A stretch of DNA of 64,000 bases from contig NZ_SRHZ01000002.1 of NCBI RefSeq assembly GCF_004684085.1, positions 1-64,000 of the forward strand. The letters are read 5' to 3'. Positions 1-8,868 of the stretch are shown in pieces. Below the pieces are notes generated by a model, which searched no databases, had not been told where the DNA came from, and saw nothing but the letters and a program-made list of their open reading frames with translations. Source of the DNA: Stenotrophomonas maltophilia (GTDB taxonomy: Bacteria; Pseudomonadota; Gammaproteobacteria; Xanthomonadales; Xanthomonadaceae). The translations under genes and the position numbers were made by a program. How positions within the stretch are numbered: the first letter of the stretch is position 1; each line of letters begins with the position of its first letter.

Positions 1-11
1 CGTCACACACG

Positions 12-34
12 GTAGCGCCGGGCCATGCCCGGCG
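12..34 (+). repeat. GTAG-headed palindromic REP (SMAG-type)
   Basis: GTAG at 12-15 is followed by a perfect 8-bp palindrome, CGCCGGGC / GCCCGGCG, around a CAT loop (16-34). The same design recurs at least ten times in this window. It matches the known GTAG family of palindromes of Stenotrophomonas maltophilia. It lies just past the stop of the leftward acid phosphatase gene. Confidence 0.85.
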
Positions 35-51
35 AGCGCAGTGGCGATGGC

Positions 52-891
52 CTACAGGGCGCTCTGCGGGCGCACCTTCAGCACCGCGTTCTCGGTGGTG
101 CAATCGCGGCTGGAGTGCAGGCCGGTCTTGCGCGCGGCAGCGATCTCCTTGCGAGCGGCCAGCAGGTCCTTGTTGAATGCAGCGTTGTCGTGCAGGCGGG
201 CCACGGCGGCGGCACCCATGAAGCGGCCTTCGAGGATGTCGCTCTGCCAGTGCACGTTGCACACCAGACGGCTCTCGCCGTAGTTGCGGCCACGCGCCTG
301 GATGGCATCGGCGCGGTCCGGTGCGATCTCCGACAGGATCAGGGCCCAGGCCCAGCCGATCGAAGTGTGGCCGGACGGGTAGGAGCCGTTTTTGCGCAGG
401 CCGTCTTCGTCCTTCGGCGAGCAGGTCGGTTCACCGTTGACCATGAACGGGCGCGGGCGCTGGTAGTGGTTCTTGGCGGCCTTGGTGGCGGCGCTGGCGT
501 CGATCCGGCTGCGCTCCAGCAGTCGGTACAGCGCCGGGGTCTTCACTGCATCGACGTCGATGTCAGCGGCGCAGGAGAAGTGGTTGGCGCCTTCGGGGAA
601 GCCGAGTTCCGCATCGACACCGGCCTGGGCGAAGCGCGGGCTGCCACGCAGCGCGCGGGCTTCACGGCTGACCTGTTCGTCCAGGGCGAGGGCGGCCGAA
701 CCGGCCACCGGCGGTGCCGGCACCAGGTCGAGGCTGGCCGGTACCGCGCTCTTGTCCAGATAGCCCACCGCCTTGGTGGTGATGTTGGCTTCGACGGCGG
801 TCGGCTTGGCGGCGGTGGCGGCACAACCGGCCAGGGCCGCGACGACGGCAAGGCCGAGCAGCGGGCGGGCAGGGTGGGAAATCAGCGACAT
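52..891 (-). CDS. phoN: Class A non-specific acid phosphatase lipoprotein (PAP2 fold)
   Basis: Predicted periplasmic phosphomonoesterase of the class A bacterial acid phosphatase/PAP2 superfamily, 279 aa. The signature is complete: K140-x6-RP, PSGH at 172-175, and SR at 207 followed by His214 and Asp218, the phosphate-binding and phospho-histidine residues of this fold. The N-terminus is a lipoprotein signal with lipobox LAGC (Cys23), so it is probably anchored in the outer membrane. I chose the start at 891 because GGAG lies 7 nt upstream; a longer frame opens at 924 but has no ribosome site. It is divergent from the next gene, and a REP palindrome follows its stop. The PhoN-type symbol is by family only; the substrate in vivo is unknown. 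Confidence 0.88.
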   Translation of the reverse strand: MSLISHPARPLLGLAVVAALAGCAATAAKPTAVEANITTKAVGYLDKSAVPASLDLVPAPPVAGSAALALDEQVSREARALRGSPRFAQAGVDAELGFPEGANHFSCAADIDVDAVKTPALYRLLERSRIDASAATKAAKNHYQRPRPFMVNGEPTCSPKDEDGLRKNGSYPSGHTSIGWAWALILSEIAPDRADAIQARGRNYGESRLVCNVHWQSDILEGRFMGAAAVARLHDNAAFNKDLLAARKEIAAARKTGLHSSRDCTTENAVLKVRPQSAL

Positions 892-1154
892 GGACAGGCT
901 CCGGAAGAGAAAACAACGCGCCATGATCGCAGCCCGAATACGACACCGCAGTGGCCATCGGTCATACAGCCAGACCCGGCATGGTCATTGTCGCGATATG
1001 AAAAGCGTCATCGTTTGACGTCAGTCTCCTGAATATGGGCGCAGCGCACGGACTTTCACGCCACTGCCCCGCGAGCATCGGCACAACGGCAAGTGCGAGG
1101 CGCCGTCCAGTTCCAGCCGGGTCGGGGGGATCCGCTGACAGAGGGAGAGAAGCG

Positions 1155-2033
1155 ATGCGCAGCACCGCAACAGGAAGTACCGTCCTGGCCCTGCTCCTCG
1201 GGCTGGCAACCGCGCCGACACAGGCCGCCGACGTGGTTGGCGTGGCCTTCGTGCATGGCACCGGCGCGCAGACCAACGCCACCCAGGACTACTGGCAGCC
1301 GGCGATCATCGACACCGTGCGCCAAGGGCTGCCGAACAGCAGCAACTATGTGGTCATCAACTGCGATTTCACCCAGTACATGTGGAAGCCGGAAGCCGCC
1401 GGCTGCCTGGCCAACCAGCTCACCGGCTTCATCGACAGCCGTGGCATCACCCAGCTGGTGGTGATCACCCACTCCAACGGCGGCAACGTGATGCGCTGGA
1501 TCCTGTCCAACCCGACCTACGACAGCCGCTATCCGAAGATCATCCGCACGGTGCGCAAGGTCAACGCGCTGGCACCGTCCTCGGCCGGCACACCGTTGGC
1601 CGACGCGGTGCTCAACGGCAACACCTTCGAAACCTCGCTGGGCTGGCTGCTGGGCTACAAGAACGACGCGGTGCGCCAGCAGCAGGTGGCGAGCATGGCC
1701 ACCTACAACGCGCAGAACCTGTACGGCACCGCCGGTCGCCCGGCCTTGCCCAAGCCGTTCCGCGCAGTGGTCGGCAGTGACGTGGAATCGGCGGTGTGGG
1801 ACAGCAACAGCTACTGCGGTGGCTATGCCGCCAACGTGGGCCTGGAGTTCACCCAGAACTGGCTGTCGTCCTGCTCCGACGGCTTCCTGGAGTGCAGCAG
1901 CCAGAAGGCGGCCGGCACCACCTGGTTCACCGACAAGGCGCGTACCCAGGGCGCAGAACCGCTCAGCCACAACCAGAGCCGCCGTGAGTGCTTCGGCCTC
2001 GGCACGATCCTGCGCAACGACCTGACCCAGTGA
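1155..2033 (+). CDS. Secreted alpha/beta-hydrolase, lipase-like
   Basis: 292-aa predicted secreted hydrolase. Residues 1-23 form a Sec signal peptide ending in an A-x-A type site (PTQAA). The mature part opens with a strand plus VHGTG oxyanion-type motif, and the nucleophile elbow THSNGG (VVITHSNGGN) fits the A/T-H-S-x-G elbow of small bacterial lipases. Several cysteines in the C-terminal half suggest disulfides and a periplasmic or extracellular location. A purine-rich site (GAGGGAGAGA) precedes the chosen ATG; the upstream in-frame extension has none. The stop is followed 11 nt later by the DUF4785-like gene, so the two are probably co-transcribed and act together outside the cytoplasm. 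The substrate (lipid, polyester or other ester) cannot be told from sequence. Confidence 0.7.
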   Translation: MRSTATGSTVLALLLGLATAPTQAADVVGVAFVHGTGAQTNATQDYWQPAIIDTVRQGLPNSSNYVVINCDFTQYMWKPEAAGCLANQLTGFIDSRGITQLVVITHSNGGNVMRWILSNPTYDSRYPKIIRTVRKVNALAPSSAGTPLADAVLNGNTFETSLGWLLGYKNDAVRQQQVASMATYNAQNLYGTAGRPALPKPFRAVVGSDVESAVWDSNSYCGGYAANVGLEFTQNWLSSCSDGFLECSSQKAAGTTWFTDKARTQGAEPLSHNQSRRECFGLGTILRNDLTQ

Positions 2034-2044
2034 GGGAGATGACC

Positions 2045-3247
2045 ATGACGATCCATTCCACCCTGCTGGCCAGCGCCGTGCTGGCGGTGCTGTCCCTGTC
2101 CACAGCGCAGGCCGCGCAGCCGCTGCAGGCTGCCCGCGCGGGCGATCAGGTGCCCACCGCGCTCGTTGCCGCGCCGCTGCCGTCTGATGAAAGCGAACAC
2201 GCGCCGCTGGCCTTTGCCTGGACGTTGGACCCGGCACAACCGCTGCAGGCGGCCACGCCGTATGCCGCAGTCAGCCGCAGCTATTGGCAGCAGGTCGATG
2301 GCACGCAGCTGCAGCGCGGCCTGGACCTGCCACTGACGGCACCTGATGCGGTGATCCAGCTGAGCCCGACCGAGGGCGCGCGTGCACTGCCGGCCAAGGC
2401 CCTGCAGGTGCGCGACCCGGCCGGTCGCAGCAGCGTCGCGCGCAGTGTCGATGCCCGCGCGCTGCAGGACGCCGGCATGCCGGTGAGCGATGGCAGCAGC
2501 ATGCTGCGTACCGGCGCTACCAGTGCAGTTGGTGCATACACGCTGCAGAGCGCGCAGGCACAGGGCCGCTATGTGGTGCAGGTACTGGAGCCCAACAGCC
2601 CGTTGCGGCTGGAAGTGCAGGCCAACCAGGCGCAGGTGCTGGCCGGCGGCAACGTGCAGCTGCAGGCGCGCCTGCTGCAGGACGGCGCCACCACCGCGCA
2701 GCTGGCATCGCGTCGTGGCGGCCTGGGCGGCGAAGCCCTGCTGGTCGCACCGGATGGCCGCAGCTGGCCGCAGCGGCTGCTGCGCACCAGCGATGGTGCC
2801 CTGCGCGCGCAGGTAAGGATCCCGGCCGATGTCGGCAGCGTGCAGGGGCTGTGGGAACTGCAGGTGTTCGCACAGGCCGATGGTGTGCTGCGCGATGGCA
2901 AGGTCGCCTTCGCGGTGGCACGGCCGACCGCCCGTTTCAGTGGCCAGGCGGCACCGGACCCGGCCAGCCGCCAGGTGGCGCTGCCGCTGCAGGTGGCAGC
3001 GGTGGGCCGCTACGAGGCGCGTGGCACGCTGTACGCCACCGGTCGCGACGGCCAGCTGAAGCCGGTCGCACAGGCGCATGCGGCGGCGTGGTTCGATGGT
3101 CCCGGCGCGGGCCAGCTGGTGCTGCCGTTCGACCAGGCTGCATTGCCGGCTGGCTTCGGCGCACCGTACGAGCTGCGTGACCTGCAGCTGCAGGACCAGA
3201 GCCGGATGGCACCGATCGAATCACGCGCGCTGGCGTTGCGGTTCTGA
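2045..3247 (+). CDS. Secreted DUF4785-like protein
   Basis: 400-aa protein with a clear signal peptide (residues 1-21, cleaved near AQAAQ). It is rich in Q, A, V and L, with alternating beta-strand patterns suggesting Ig-like domains. The layout (N-terminal domain, a hinge near 120-150, then a VLEPNSPLRLEVQ strand block) resembles DUF4785 proteins of Xanthomonadaceae and Legionella, which have no settled function. The start at 2045 is chosen because GGGAG sits 6 nt upstream; an ATG at 2039 overlaps that site. It lies 11 nt after the hydrolase gene in an apparent two-gene operon and ends just before a strong hairpin. It could be a partner or inhibitor of the hydrolase, but that is inference from position only. 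Confidence 0.6.
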   Translation: MTIHSTLLASAVLAVLSLSTAQAAQPLQAARAGDQVPTALVAAPLPSDESEHAPLAFAWTLDPAQPLQAATPYAAVSRSYWQQVDGTQLQRGLDLPLTAPDAVIQLSPTEGARALPAKALQVRDPAGRSSVARSVDARALQDAGMPVSDGSSMLRTGATSAVGAYTLQSAQAQGRYVVQVLEPNSPLRLEVQANQAQVLAGGNVQLQARLLQDGATTAQLASRRGGLGGEALLVAPDGRSWPQRLLRTSDGALRAQVRIPADVGSVQGLWELQVFAQADGVLRDGKVAFAVARPTARFSGQAAPDPASRQVALPLQVAAVGRYEARGTLYATGRDGQLKPVAQAHAAAWFDGPGAGQLVLPFDQAALPAGFGAPYELRDLQLQDQSRMAPIESRALALRF

Positions 3248-3255
3248 GGTTGCGT

Positions 3256-3282
3256 GCAGCGGGCCGGATTCCGGCCCGCTGC
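3256..3282. terminator. Strong intergenic hairpin, terminator-like
   Basis: Perfect 12-bp stem GCAGCGGGCCGG / CCGGCCCGCTGC with a 3-nt loop, 9 nt after the stop of the DUF4785-like gene. There is no long T run, so it may end transcription weakly or stabilise the 3' end. It lies between convergent genes and could serve both directions. Confidence 0.6.
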
Positions 3283-3292
3283 AATGCTCCTT

Positions 3293-3314
3293 GTAGGGCC
3301 GAGCCATGCTCGGC
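3293..3314 (+). repeat. GTAG REP palindrome
   Basis: GTAG at 3293-3296 followed by GG and the palindrome GCCGAGC-CAT-GCTCGGC at 3298-3314. A related half-element in opposite orientation (CGAGC-ATG-GCTCG) follows near 3342-3354, giving the head-to-head pair often seen for this family. Confidence 0.75.
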
Positions 3315-3388
3315 TGCTTCTGCTCGCGGCGAACGGCAGGCGAGCATGGCTCGACTCCACAGACGGCTACGGAAAGCGATGCGTCTGT

Positions 3389-4210
3389 CTATCCCGCGTA
3401 TGCGGTCAGCCGGCCTTCCTGCTCCACCACCGTGATCGCGCCGCCGAACACGGCCGACAGCGGTTCGTTGCGCAGCAGCTCTGCGCGGGTGCCATCGGCC
3501 AGTACGCGGCCGTCGCGCAGCAGCACCACGCGCTCGATCTCGGGAATGATCTCTTCGATGTGGTGGGTCACCAGCACCAGGGTGATGCCCTGCTGGGCCA
3601 GTACCCGCATGGTCGCCACCAGCTGCTCGCGGGCGACCAGGTCAAGGCCGGTGGAGGGCTCGTCCAGCAGCAGTGCCTGTGGCCGATTGACCAGCGCGCG
3701 CGCGATCAGCACGCGGCGGGTCTCGCCGGCCGACAGCTCGGCATAGGCGCGTTCGCGCAGTGACAGGGCGCCGGTCATCGCCAGCGTCTCGCCGACGCGT
3801 GCGCGCATGTCGGTGGTCACTTCGCGGAAGGCCGGCACCACGTAGCTGGCAAAGAAGCCGGACAGCACCGCCTGCTCCACGGTCAGCCCCGGCATGTCGG
3901 CCAGGTTGCTGCTGAGGTCGCCGGTGACGATGCCCAGCTGCGAGCGCAGCCGAGCCACCTGCCAGCGGTTTTGGCCCAGCACCCTTACCGCCACGGAGCC
4001 GTCGCCCTGCGCCAGCGGATACAGCTCGCGGGTGACCAGCTTGATGAAGGTCGATTTGCCGCAGCCGTTGGGGCCGAGCAGGGCAGTGTGCTGGCCCTGC
4101 GCGATGCGCAGGCTGAGCCCGTGCAGCACCTTCACCTGGCCGCGCACCACGGTGGCGTGGTCCAGTTCGATCAAGGCGGGCAGCTCCGCGACGGGCGGGG
4201 CGGTGGTCAT
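3389..4210 (-). CDS. ABC transporter ATP-binding protein (ModF/YlmA-like)
   Basis: 273-aa single ABC ATPase. Walker A is GPNGCGKST (around residues 40-48), the signature is LSAGE, Walker B is ALLLDEPSTGLD, and the switch histidine lies in LVTHH. All hydrolysis residues are present. The family resemblance is to stand-alone YlmA/ModF-type ATPases. No permease or binding-protein gene lies beside it in this window, so its partner and substrate are unknown. The open frame runs to 4900, but the upstream part is antisense to the desaturase gene and lacks ABC homology. The ATG at 4210 gives the expected N-terminus (ALIELDHATVV), although its ribosome site is weak. It is divergent from the desaturase. 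Confidence 0.8.
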   Translation of the reverse strand: MTTAPPVAELPALIELDHATVVRGQVKVLHGLSLRIAQGQHTALLGPNGCGKSTFIKLVTRELYPLAQGDGSVAVRVLGQNRWQVARLRSQLGIVTGDLSSNLADMPGLTVEQAVLSGFFASYVVPAFREVTTDMRARVGETLAMTGALSLRERAYAELSAGETRRVLIARALVNRPQALLLDEPSTGLDLVAREQLVATMRVLAQQGITLVLVTHHIEEIIPEIERVVLLRDGRVLADGTRAELLRNEPLSAVFGGAITVVEQEGRLTAYAG

Positions 4211-4361
4211 GGCGCTGGCACGTGGATCAAGGCTCGACAACTCAGGTCCCCAACTGTGAACGGTGCCACGGATGGCGATGCGAGGCACCGCCGCAGGGAT
4301 GCAGTTTGCAACGCAAGCGCCCATGATGTCTGCCATCCCCGCGTCGATCCGGAGAGCCGTC

Positions 4362-5564
4362 ATGCCAGATGCCCTGATGTCCCTGTTGACCGGTGGTGTG
4401 CTCGGCCTGGGCTGGTGGGCCATGCTGGTCGTACTGCTGGTCTTCACCCAGATCACCATTTTCTCGGTGACCCTGTACCTGCACCGCAGCCAGGCCCATC
4501 GCGGGGTCGATTTCCACCCGGCGCTAGCCCACGTGTTCCGCTTCTGGCTGTGGCTGACCACCTCGATGATCACCCGCGAATGGGTGGCGATCCACCGCAA
4601 GCACCACGCCAAGGTGGAGACCGAGGACGACCCGCACAGCCCGGTCACCCGCGGCATCGGCAAGGTGTTCTGGCATGGCGTGGAGCTGTACCGCGAAGCG
4701 CGTGGCATGCGCGCGGACATCGAGCAGTACGGGCGTGGTACGCCCGATGATGCGATCGAGCGCCGCCTGTATACCCCGCATGCCACGTTCGGCCCGGTGC
4801 TGCTGTTCGCGATCAATACCGTGTTGTTTGGCCTGCCCGGCGTGGCCCTGTGGGCGATCCAGATGGCCTGGATTCCCTTCTGGGCGGCCGGCGTGGTCAA
4901 CGGCCTGGGCCACTGGTGGGGCTACCGCAACTACGAGTCGGCCGATACCTCCACCAATCTCACCCCATGGGCGTTCTGGATCGGTGGCGAAGAGCTGCAC
5001 AACAACCACCATGCCTTTCCCAGCTCGGCGCGCTTTGCGATGCGGCGCTGGGAGTTCGACATCGGCTGGAGCGCGATCCGCCTGCTGCAGGCGCTGCGCC
5101 TGGCCAAGGTGCTGCGGGTGGCGCCGGCCATGGACGTGCGGCCGAACATCGTCGTGCCCGATGCCGAAACCCTGAGGGCGTTGCTCTCGCACCGCTTCCA
5201 GGCCATGACCGACTACCAGCGCAACGTATTCATGCCGGCCCTGCGCGAGGAAGCCGCGCACGCCGGGGCCAAGCTGCGCCGCCTGCTGCCGCGTCGGCTG
5301 CGCCGTGGCCTGGTCAACGACGGTCGCTGGTTGAAGCCCGATAGCCGCGCCCAGCTGAGTGAATGGGTGGCGCAGCGCCCGCGCATCCGCACCCTGGTGG
5401 AGTACCGCGCGCGGCTGGCGGCGCTGCTCGAGGCCCGCGGCCACGATGCCGCCGAACGCCTGCACCAGCTGCAGGCCTGGTGCCGCGAAGCCGAGGAAAG
5501 TGGTATCGCCGCGCTGCAGGCGTATGCCGCGCGCCTGAAGGGCTACAGCCTGGTGGGCGCGTGA
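4362..5564 (+). CDS. Membrane acyl-lipid/acyl-CoA fatty-acid desaturase
   Basis: 400-aa integral membrane di-iron desaturase. The three histidine boxes are present: HRSQAH (residues 43-48), HRKHH and NNHH in the ELHNNHHAFP context, which is the delta-9 type arrangement. Two hydrophobic hairpins flank the boxes. About 100-120 residues after the last box form an Arg/Leu-rich, soluble, helical tail that is longer than in minimal desaturases. It introduces a double bond into acyl chains, probably to tune membrane fluidity. GGAGAG 5 nt before the ATG fixes the start. Its stop overlaps the start of the EF-hand gene (GTGA). Confidence 0.88.
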   Translation: MPDALMSLLTGGVLGLGWWAMLVVLLVFTQITIFSVTLYLHRSQAHRGVDFHPALAHVFRFWLWLTTSMITREWVAIHRKHHAKVETEDDPHSPVTRGIGKVFWHGVELYREARGMRADIEQYGRGTPDDAIERRLYTPHATFGPVLLFAINTVLFGLPGVALWAIQMAWIPFWAAGVVNGLGHWWGYRNYESADTSTNLTPWAFWIGGEELHNNHHAFPSSARFAMRRWEFDIGWSAIRLLQALRLAKVLRVAPAMDVRPNIVVPDAETLRALLSHRFQAMTDYQRNVFMPALREEAAHAGAKLRRLLPRRLRRGLVNDGRWLKPDSRAQLSEWVAQRPRIRTLVEYRARLAALLEARGHDAAERLHQLQAWCREAEESGIAALQAYAARLKGYSLVGA

Positions 5565-5893
5565 GGGCAGGGCGTTGCGTCCTGCTGGCGCTGCTTCTGC
5601 CCGCTGCTGCATGGGCCCAGGTCACCGACACGGCCAGCTACCTGCAGCGCATGGACAGCGATGGCGACGGCCGGGTCAGTGAATCCGAGTACGTGCAGTG
5701 GATGCTGTATGCCTTCGACCGCATGGACCGCAATGGCGATGGTGTGCTGAGCGCCGACGAGCTGCCCGGCGGCAAGGGCAGGGCGATCAGCCGCGAGCAG
5801 CAGCGGCAGGTGATCGTGCAGCGCTTCCACAAGCAGGATGCCAACGGTGATGGGTTCCTGGATGCCCGCGAACTGGCGGCGCCACCGCGTTGA
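5561..5893 (+). CDS. Small secreted EF-hand calcium-binding protein
   Basis: 110-aa protein beginning at a GTG that overlaps the desaturase stop. Residues 1-20 form a signal peptide (cleavage near AWAQ). The mature protein carries three canonical EF-hand loops in a row: DSDGDGRVSESE, DRNGDGVLSADE and DANGDGFLDARE, each with the D-x-D-x-D-G-x5-E ligand set. It probably binds Ca2+ in the periplasm. Translational coupling to the desaturase suggests co-expression, but a joint function is not established. An ATG start is absent; the GTG is supported by the overlap and by the exact signal peptide it gives. Confidence 0.78.
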   Translation: MRAGRCVLLALLLPAAAWAQVTDTASYLQRMDSDGDGRVSESEYVQWMLYAFDRMDRNGDGVLSADELPGGKGRAISREQQRQVIVQRFHKQDANGDGFLDARELAAPPR

Positions 5894-5915
5894 ATCGGCC
5901 GGTTCGCGATCACCG

Positions 5916-5938
5916 GTAGCGCCGGGCCATGCCCGGCG
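5916..5938 (+). repeat. GTAG REP palindrome
   Basis: GTAG at 5916-5919 then CGCCGGGC-CAT-GCCCGGCG, identical in its palindrome to the element at 12-34. It lies in the 112-nt gap before mutM. Confidence 0.85.
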
Positions 5939-6005
5939 AGCACAGGGCGCGGACGGGAGACCGGCCGGTGACGGCTCGCATGTGGCGCGGGCGTAGAATC
6001 GGCCC

Positions 6006-6818
6006 ATGCCTGAACTGCCCGAAGTCGAAACCACCCGCCGCGGCCTGGCGCCGCATCTGCAGGGCCGCCGCGTGCACGGCGTGATCCTGCGCCGCGCCGA
6101 CCTGCGCTGGCCGATTCCACCGGAAGTGGCCGAGCTGCTGCCGGGGCAGCGCATCGAGGACATCCGCCGCCGCGCCAAGTACCTGCTGCTGGATACCGCC
6201 ATCGGCAGCGCGGTACTGCATCTGGGCATGTCCGGCAGCCTGCGCGTGCTGCCCGGTGATACCCCCGTGCGTGCCCACGACCACGTCGACATCAGCCTGG
6301 ACAACGGCCGCCTGCTGCGCTTCAACGACCCGCGCCGCTTCGGCAGCCTGCTCTGGCAGCCGGCCGGCGAGATCCACCCGCTGCTGCAGGGGTTGGGCCC
6401 GGAGCCGCTGGACGATGCCTTTGACGGTGATTACCTGTTCGCCCGCAGCCGTGGCCGCAGTGCGCCGGTGAAGACCTTCCTGATGGACCAGGCGGTGGTG
6501 GTGGGGGTGGGCAACATCTACGCCGCCGAGAGCCTGTTCAAGGCCGGCATCAGCCCCTTGCGGGAGGCGGGCAAGATCTCGCGCGGGCGCTACCAGCGGT
6601 TGGCCGACGCGGTGAAGGAGATCCTCGGCTACGCCATCACCCGCGGCGGCACCACCCTGCGCGATTTCATCAGCCCCGACGGCGCCCCCGGCTACTTCGA
6701 GCAGGAACTGCTGGTCTATGGCCGTGACGGGCTGCCCTGCCCGAACTGTGGCCGCGCGCTGAAGCACGCCACCATCGGCCAGCGTGCCAGCGTCTGGTGC
6801 AGCCACTGCCAGCGCTGA
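6006..6818 (+). CDS. mutM: Formamidopyrimidine-DNA glycosylase
   Basis: 270-aa bifunctional base-excision repair enzyme that removes 8-oxoguanine and formamidopyrimidines and nicks the abasic site. The N-terminus MPELPEVET gives the catalytic Pro2 and Glu3. The conserved lysine lies in [10 protein letters not shown], and the C-terminus is the zinc finger C-x2-C-x16-C-x2-C that contacts DNA. The length is standard for Fpg. It is cytoplasmic and apparently monocistronic, between a REP palindrome and opgD. No unusual features. Confidence 0.97.
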   Translation: MPELPEVETTRRGLAPHLQGRRVHGVILRRADLRWPIPPEVAELLPGQRIEDIRRRAKYLLLDTAIGSAVLHLGMSGSLRVLPGDTPVRAHDHVDISLDNGRLLRFNDPRRFGSLLWQPAGEIHPLLQGLGPEPLDDAFDGDYLFARSRGRSAPVKTFLMDQAVVVGVGNIYAAESLFKAGISPLREAGKISRGRYQRLADAVKEILGYAITRGGTTLRDFISPDGAPGYFEQELLVYGRDGLPCPNCGRALKHATIGQRASVWCSHCQR

Positions 6819-6923
6819 GGCAGGCAGCCAGCGGCAGCTGAACGGGCAGGGCGCGTCTCCGCTGCCCGTTAACGTTTGTCTGCCTATGATGGCCGACCTT
6901 CCCTCTGTGCCTGACGCGCCTGC

Positions 6924-8528
6924 ATGCAACGACGCGACTTCATCCGCAATGCCTCCCTCGCCCTGGCTGCATTCGGCCTGCCGTCCCTGCCCGCGTGCGC
7001 GGCCAGCAAGAGCGGCCAGATGGGCCTGCGCCGCCTCGGCCAGCCGCAGCCGTTCGATTTCGCCACCCTGAAGGGCCAGGCGCGCGCGCTGGCACAGGCG
7101 CCCTACAAGAGCCACAAGCGGGTGCTGCCGGGCCGCCTGGAAGGCCTGGACTGGGACCAGTACCAGTCGATCGGCTACCGCCAGGACCACGCGCTGTGGG
7201 CTGACCAGCCGGGCAAGTTCCAGGCCAAGTTCTTCCACCTGGGCCTGTACTTCCACTCGCCGGTGCGCATGTTCGACGTGGTTGACGGCAAGGCGCAGGA
7301 GCTGGCCTATGACGGCGCGGCGTTCAACTACGGCAAGAGCGGCATCAAGGACGGCGAGCTGCCGGCCGATCTCGGCTTTGCCGGTTTCCGCCTGAACACC
7401 CGCAAGGACACCGACCGCGATTTCGCCGCCTTCCTCGGCGCCAGTTACTTCCGCGCGGTCGGCAAAGAAGGCCAGTACGGCCAGTCCGCGCGCGGCCTGG
7501 CGATCGACACCGGCATGGGCAAGCCGGAGGAATTCCCGGACTTCATCGCCTATTACCTGGAACAGCCGTCGGCCGATTCGGAAACGATCGTGGTCTACGG
7601 CCTGCTGGATTCGCCCAGCGTGGCCGGCGCCTACCGCTTCGCGATCACCAATGGCGACGTGCTGCTGATGGATATCGACAGTGCGCTGTACCCGCGCAAG
7701 GCGATCGAGCGGCTGGGCATCGCACCGTGCACCAGCATGTACCAGGTGGGCGAGAACGACCGCCGCATGGCATGGGACTGGCGCCCGGAGATCCACGATA
7801 CCGATGGCCTGTCGCTGTGGACCGGTGCCGGCGAGTGGATCTGGCGCCCGCTGCTGAACCCGCGCAACCTGCGCTTCAACATGTTCGTGGACCGCAACCC
7901 GCGCGGCTTCGGCCTGCTGCAGCGCGACCGCAACTTCGACCATTACCAGGATGACGGCGTGTTCTACGAGAAGCGCCCCTGCCTGTGGGTGGAGCCGAAG
8001 GGCGAATGGGGCGAAGGTTCGGTGCAGCTGGTGGAGATTCCCACCGTGGACGAGACCTTCGACAACATCGTGGCGTTCTGGAACCCGAAGGAAAAGCCGC
8101 AGCCGGGTCAGGAACTGCTGGTCGGCTATCGCCTGTACTGGGGCGCCGAGCCGCCGGCACGCCCGCCGCTGGCGCACTGCGTTGCCAGCCGCACCGGCCT
8201 GGGTGGCGTGGTGGGCAAGAAGCGTGAGTACTTCAGCTGGCGCTTTGCGGTGGACTTCGAAGGCGGCGAACTGGCCGGGCTGATCGACAAGGGCGAGGTC
8301 GAGGCGGTGGTGGAAACCAGCCGTGGCCGGGTCGAGATCGTGTCGGCGCGCCCGCTACGCGAGATCAACGGTTACCGCGCGATGTTCGACCTGGTGCCGC
8401 CGGAAGGCAGCACCGAGCAGATCGACATCCGCCTGTTCCTGCGCAGTGGCGGCAAAACCCTGACCGAGACCTGGCTGTACCAGTACACCCCGCCACCGGC
8501 CGGCGCGCCGGAGCGCACGCTGTACTAA
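6924..8528 (+). CDS. opgD: Glucan biosynthesis protein D (osmoregulated periplasmic glucans)
   Basis: 534-aa periplasmic protein of the OpgG/OpgD family that helps shape the backbone of osmoregulated periplasmic glucans. The N-terminus MQRRDFIRNASLALAAF is a twin-arginine signal, as in E. coli OpgD (OpgG uses Sec). The body shows family blocks such as YQSIGYRQDHALW, FQAKFFHLGLYF and EWIWRPLLNPRNL. No opgH is seen in the window, so the glucosyltransferase must be encoded elsewhere. A hairpin and a dense set of repeats follow the stop. Confidence 0.92.
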   Translation: MQRRDFIRNASLALAAFGLPSLPACAASKSGQMGLRRLGQPQPFDFATLKGQARALAQAPYKSHKRVLPGRLEGLDWDQYQSIGYRQDHALWADQPGKFQAKFFHLGLYFHSPVRMFDVVDGKAQELAYDGAAFNYGKSGIKDGELPADLGFAGFRLNTRKDTDRDFAAFLGASYFRAVGKEGQYGQSARGLAIDTGMGKPEEFPDFIAYYLEQPSADSETIVVYGLLDSPSVAGAYRFAITNGDVLLMDIDSALYPRKAIERLGIAPCTSMYQVGENDRRMAWDWRPEIHDTDGLSLWTGAGEWIWRPLLNPRNLRFNMFVDRNPRGFGLLQRDRNFDHYQDDGVFYEKRPCLWVEPKGEWGEGSVQLVEIPTVDETFDNIVAFWNPKEKPQPGQELLVGYRLYWGAEPPARPPLAHCVASRTGLGGVVGKKREYFSWRFAVDFEGGELAGLIDKGEVEAVVETSRGRVEIVSARPLREINGYRAMFDLVPPEGSTEQIDIRLFLRSGGKTLTETWLYQYTPPPAGAPERTLY

Positions 8529-8542
8529 GAGGGGTGCGGGTT

Positions 8543-8563
8543 TGCAGGGCTTGCAGCCCTGCA
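8543..8563. terminator. Hairpin after opgD
   Basis: Perfect 9-bp stem TGCAGGGCT / AGCCCTGCA with loop TGC, 15 nt after the opgD stop. An almost identical hairpin (8-bp stem, 9035-9053) lies just past the tdk stop, so the pair brackets the whole 8.5-9.06 kb gap. Neither has a T run. Confidence 0.5.
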
Positions 8564-8569
8564 CCTGCG

Positions 8570-8592
8570 GTAGTGCCGGCCGCTGGCCGGCA
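8570..8592 (+). repeat. GTAG REP palindrome
   Basis: GTAG (8570-8573) then TGCCGGCC-GCT-GGCCGGCA. This subtype recurs at 29571-29593 and 36255-36277. Confidence 0.82.
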
Positions 8593-8625
8593 AACTCAAC
8601 AGCAGAAGCTGGTTTTCTGTGGGTA

Positions 8626-8737
8626 GGCGGGGTGGATCCGGTTGCGGGGGACGGCGTAAATACGTCCATGTAGCCTCGGTCGCGCCATCCATGGCGCTCA
8701 CGCCCCCGCAACCGGACCCGCCCCGCCTTCGACAGAT
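8626..8737 (-). repeat. 111-bp dual-hairpin element, copy 1
   Basis: Read on the minus strand this begins with ATCTGTCGAAGG (8737-8726). It then has two 25-nt arms (8703-8727 and 8626-8650) that match over 23 positions as an inverted repeat. Between them is a 52-nt core (8651-8702) with hairpin GCGCC-ATGGAT-GGCGC and a second hairpin TAC-ATGGAC-GTA. Copies 2 and 3 lie at 8869-8979 and 24495-24604. I do not recognise this family by name. Confidence 0.75.
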
Positions 8738-8763
8738 CTCCGCGATCTGTCGGAATTGCTCTT

Positions 8764-8804
8764 GGGGTCAGATCCGTTTTCCGAAAGAAAGCGGATCTGA
8801 CCCC
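8764..8804. repeat. GGGGTCAGA-type inverted repeat
   Basis: Perfect 13-bp arms GGGGTCAGATCCG / CGGATCTGACCCC around a 15-nt purine-rich loop. The same GGGGTC...GACCCC design recurs after rep (13172-13210) and inside each 117-bp unit at 51444-51794, so it is a second repeat family besides the GTAG palindromes. Confidence 0.75.
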
Positions 8805-8833
8805 GGAATTTCATTCGATATCTGACAGATTTC

Positions 8834-8856
8834 ATCCACGCATGGCGTGGATCTAC
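8834..8856 (-). repeat. GTAG REP palindrome (ATCCACGC subtype)
   Basis: On the minus strand this reads GTAG, then ATCCACGC-CAT-GCGTGGAT. The same subtype makes up the 20671-20848 array and is part of the 117-bp tandem unit near 51.5 kb. Confidence 0.82.
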
Positions 8857-8868
8857 TGGCCGTCGGGC

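Noticed and set aside
5910-8177. 755-codon open frame on the minus strand
   Set aside because: Antisense to mutM and opgD, both unambiguous; no recognisable domain.
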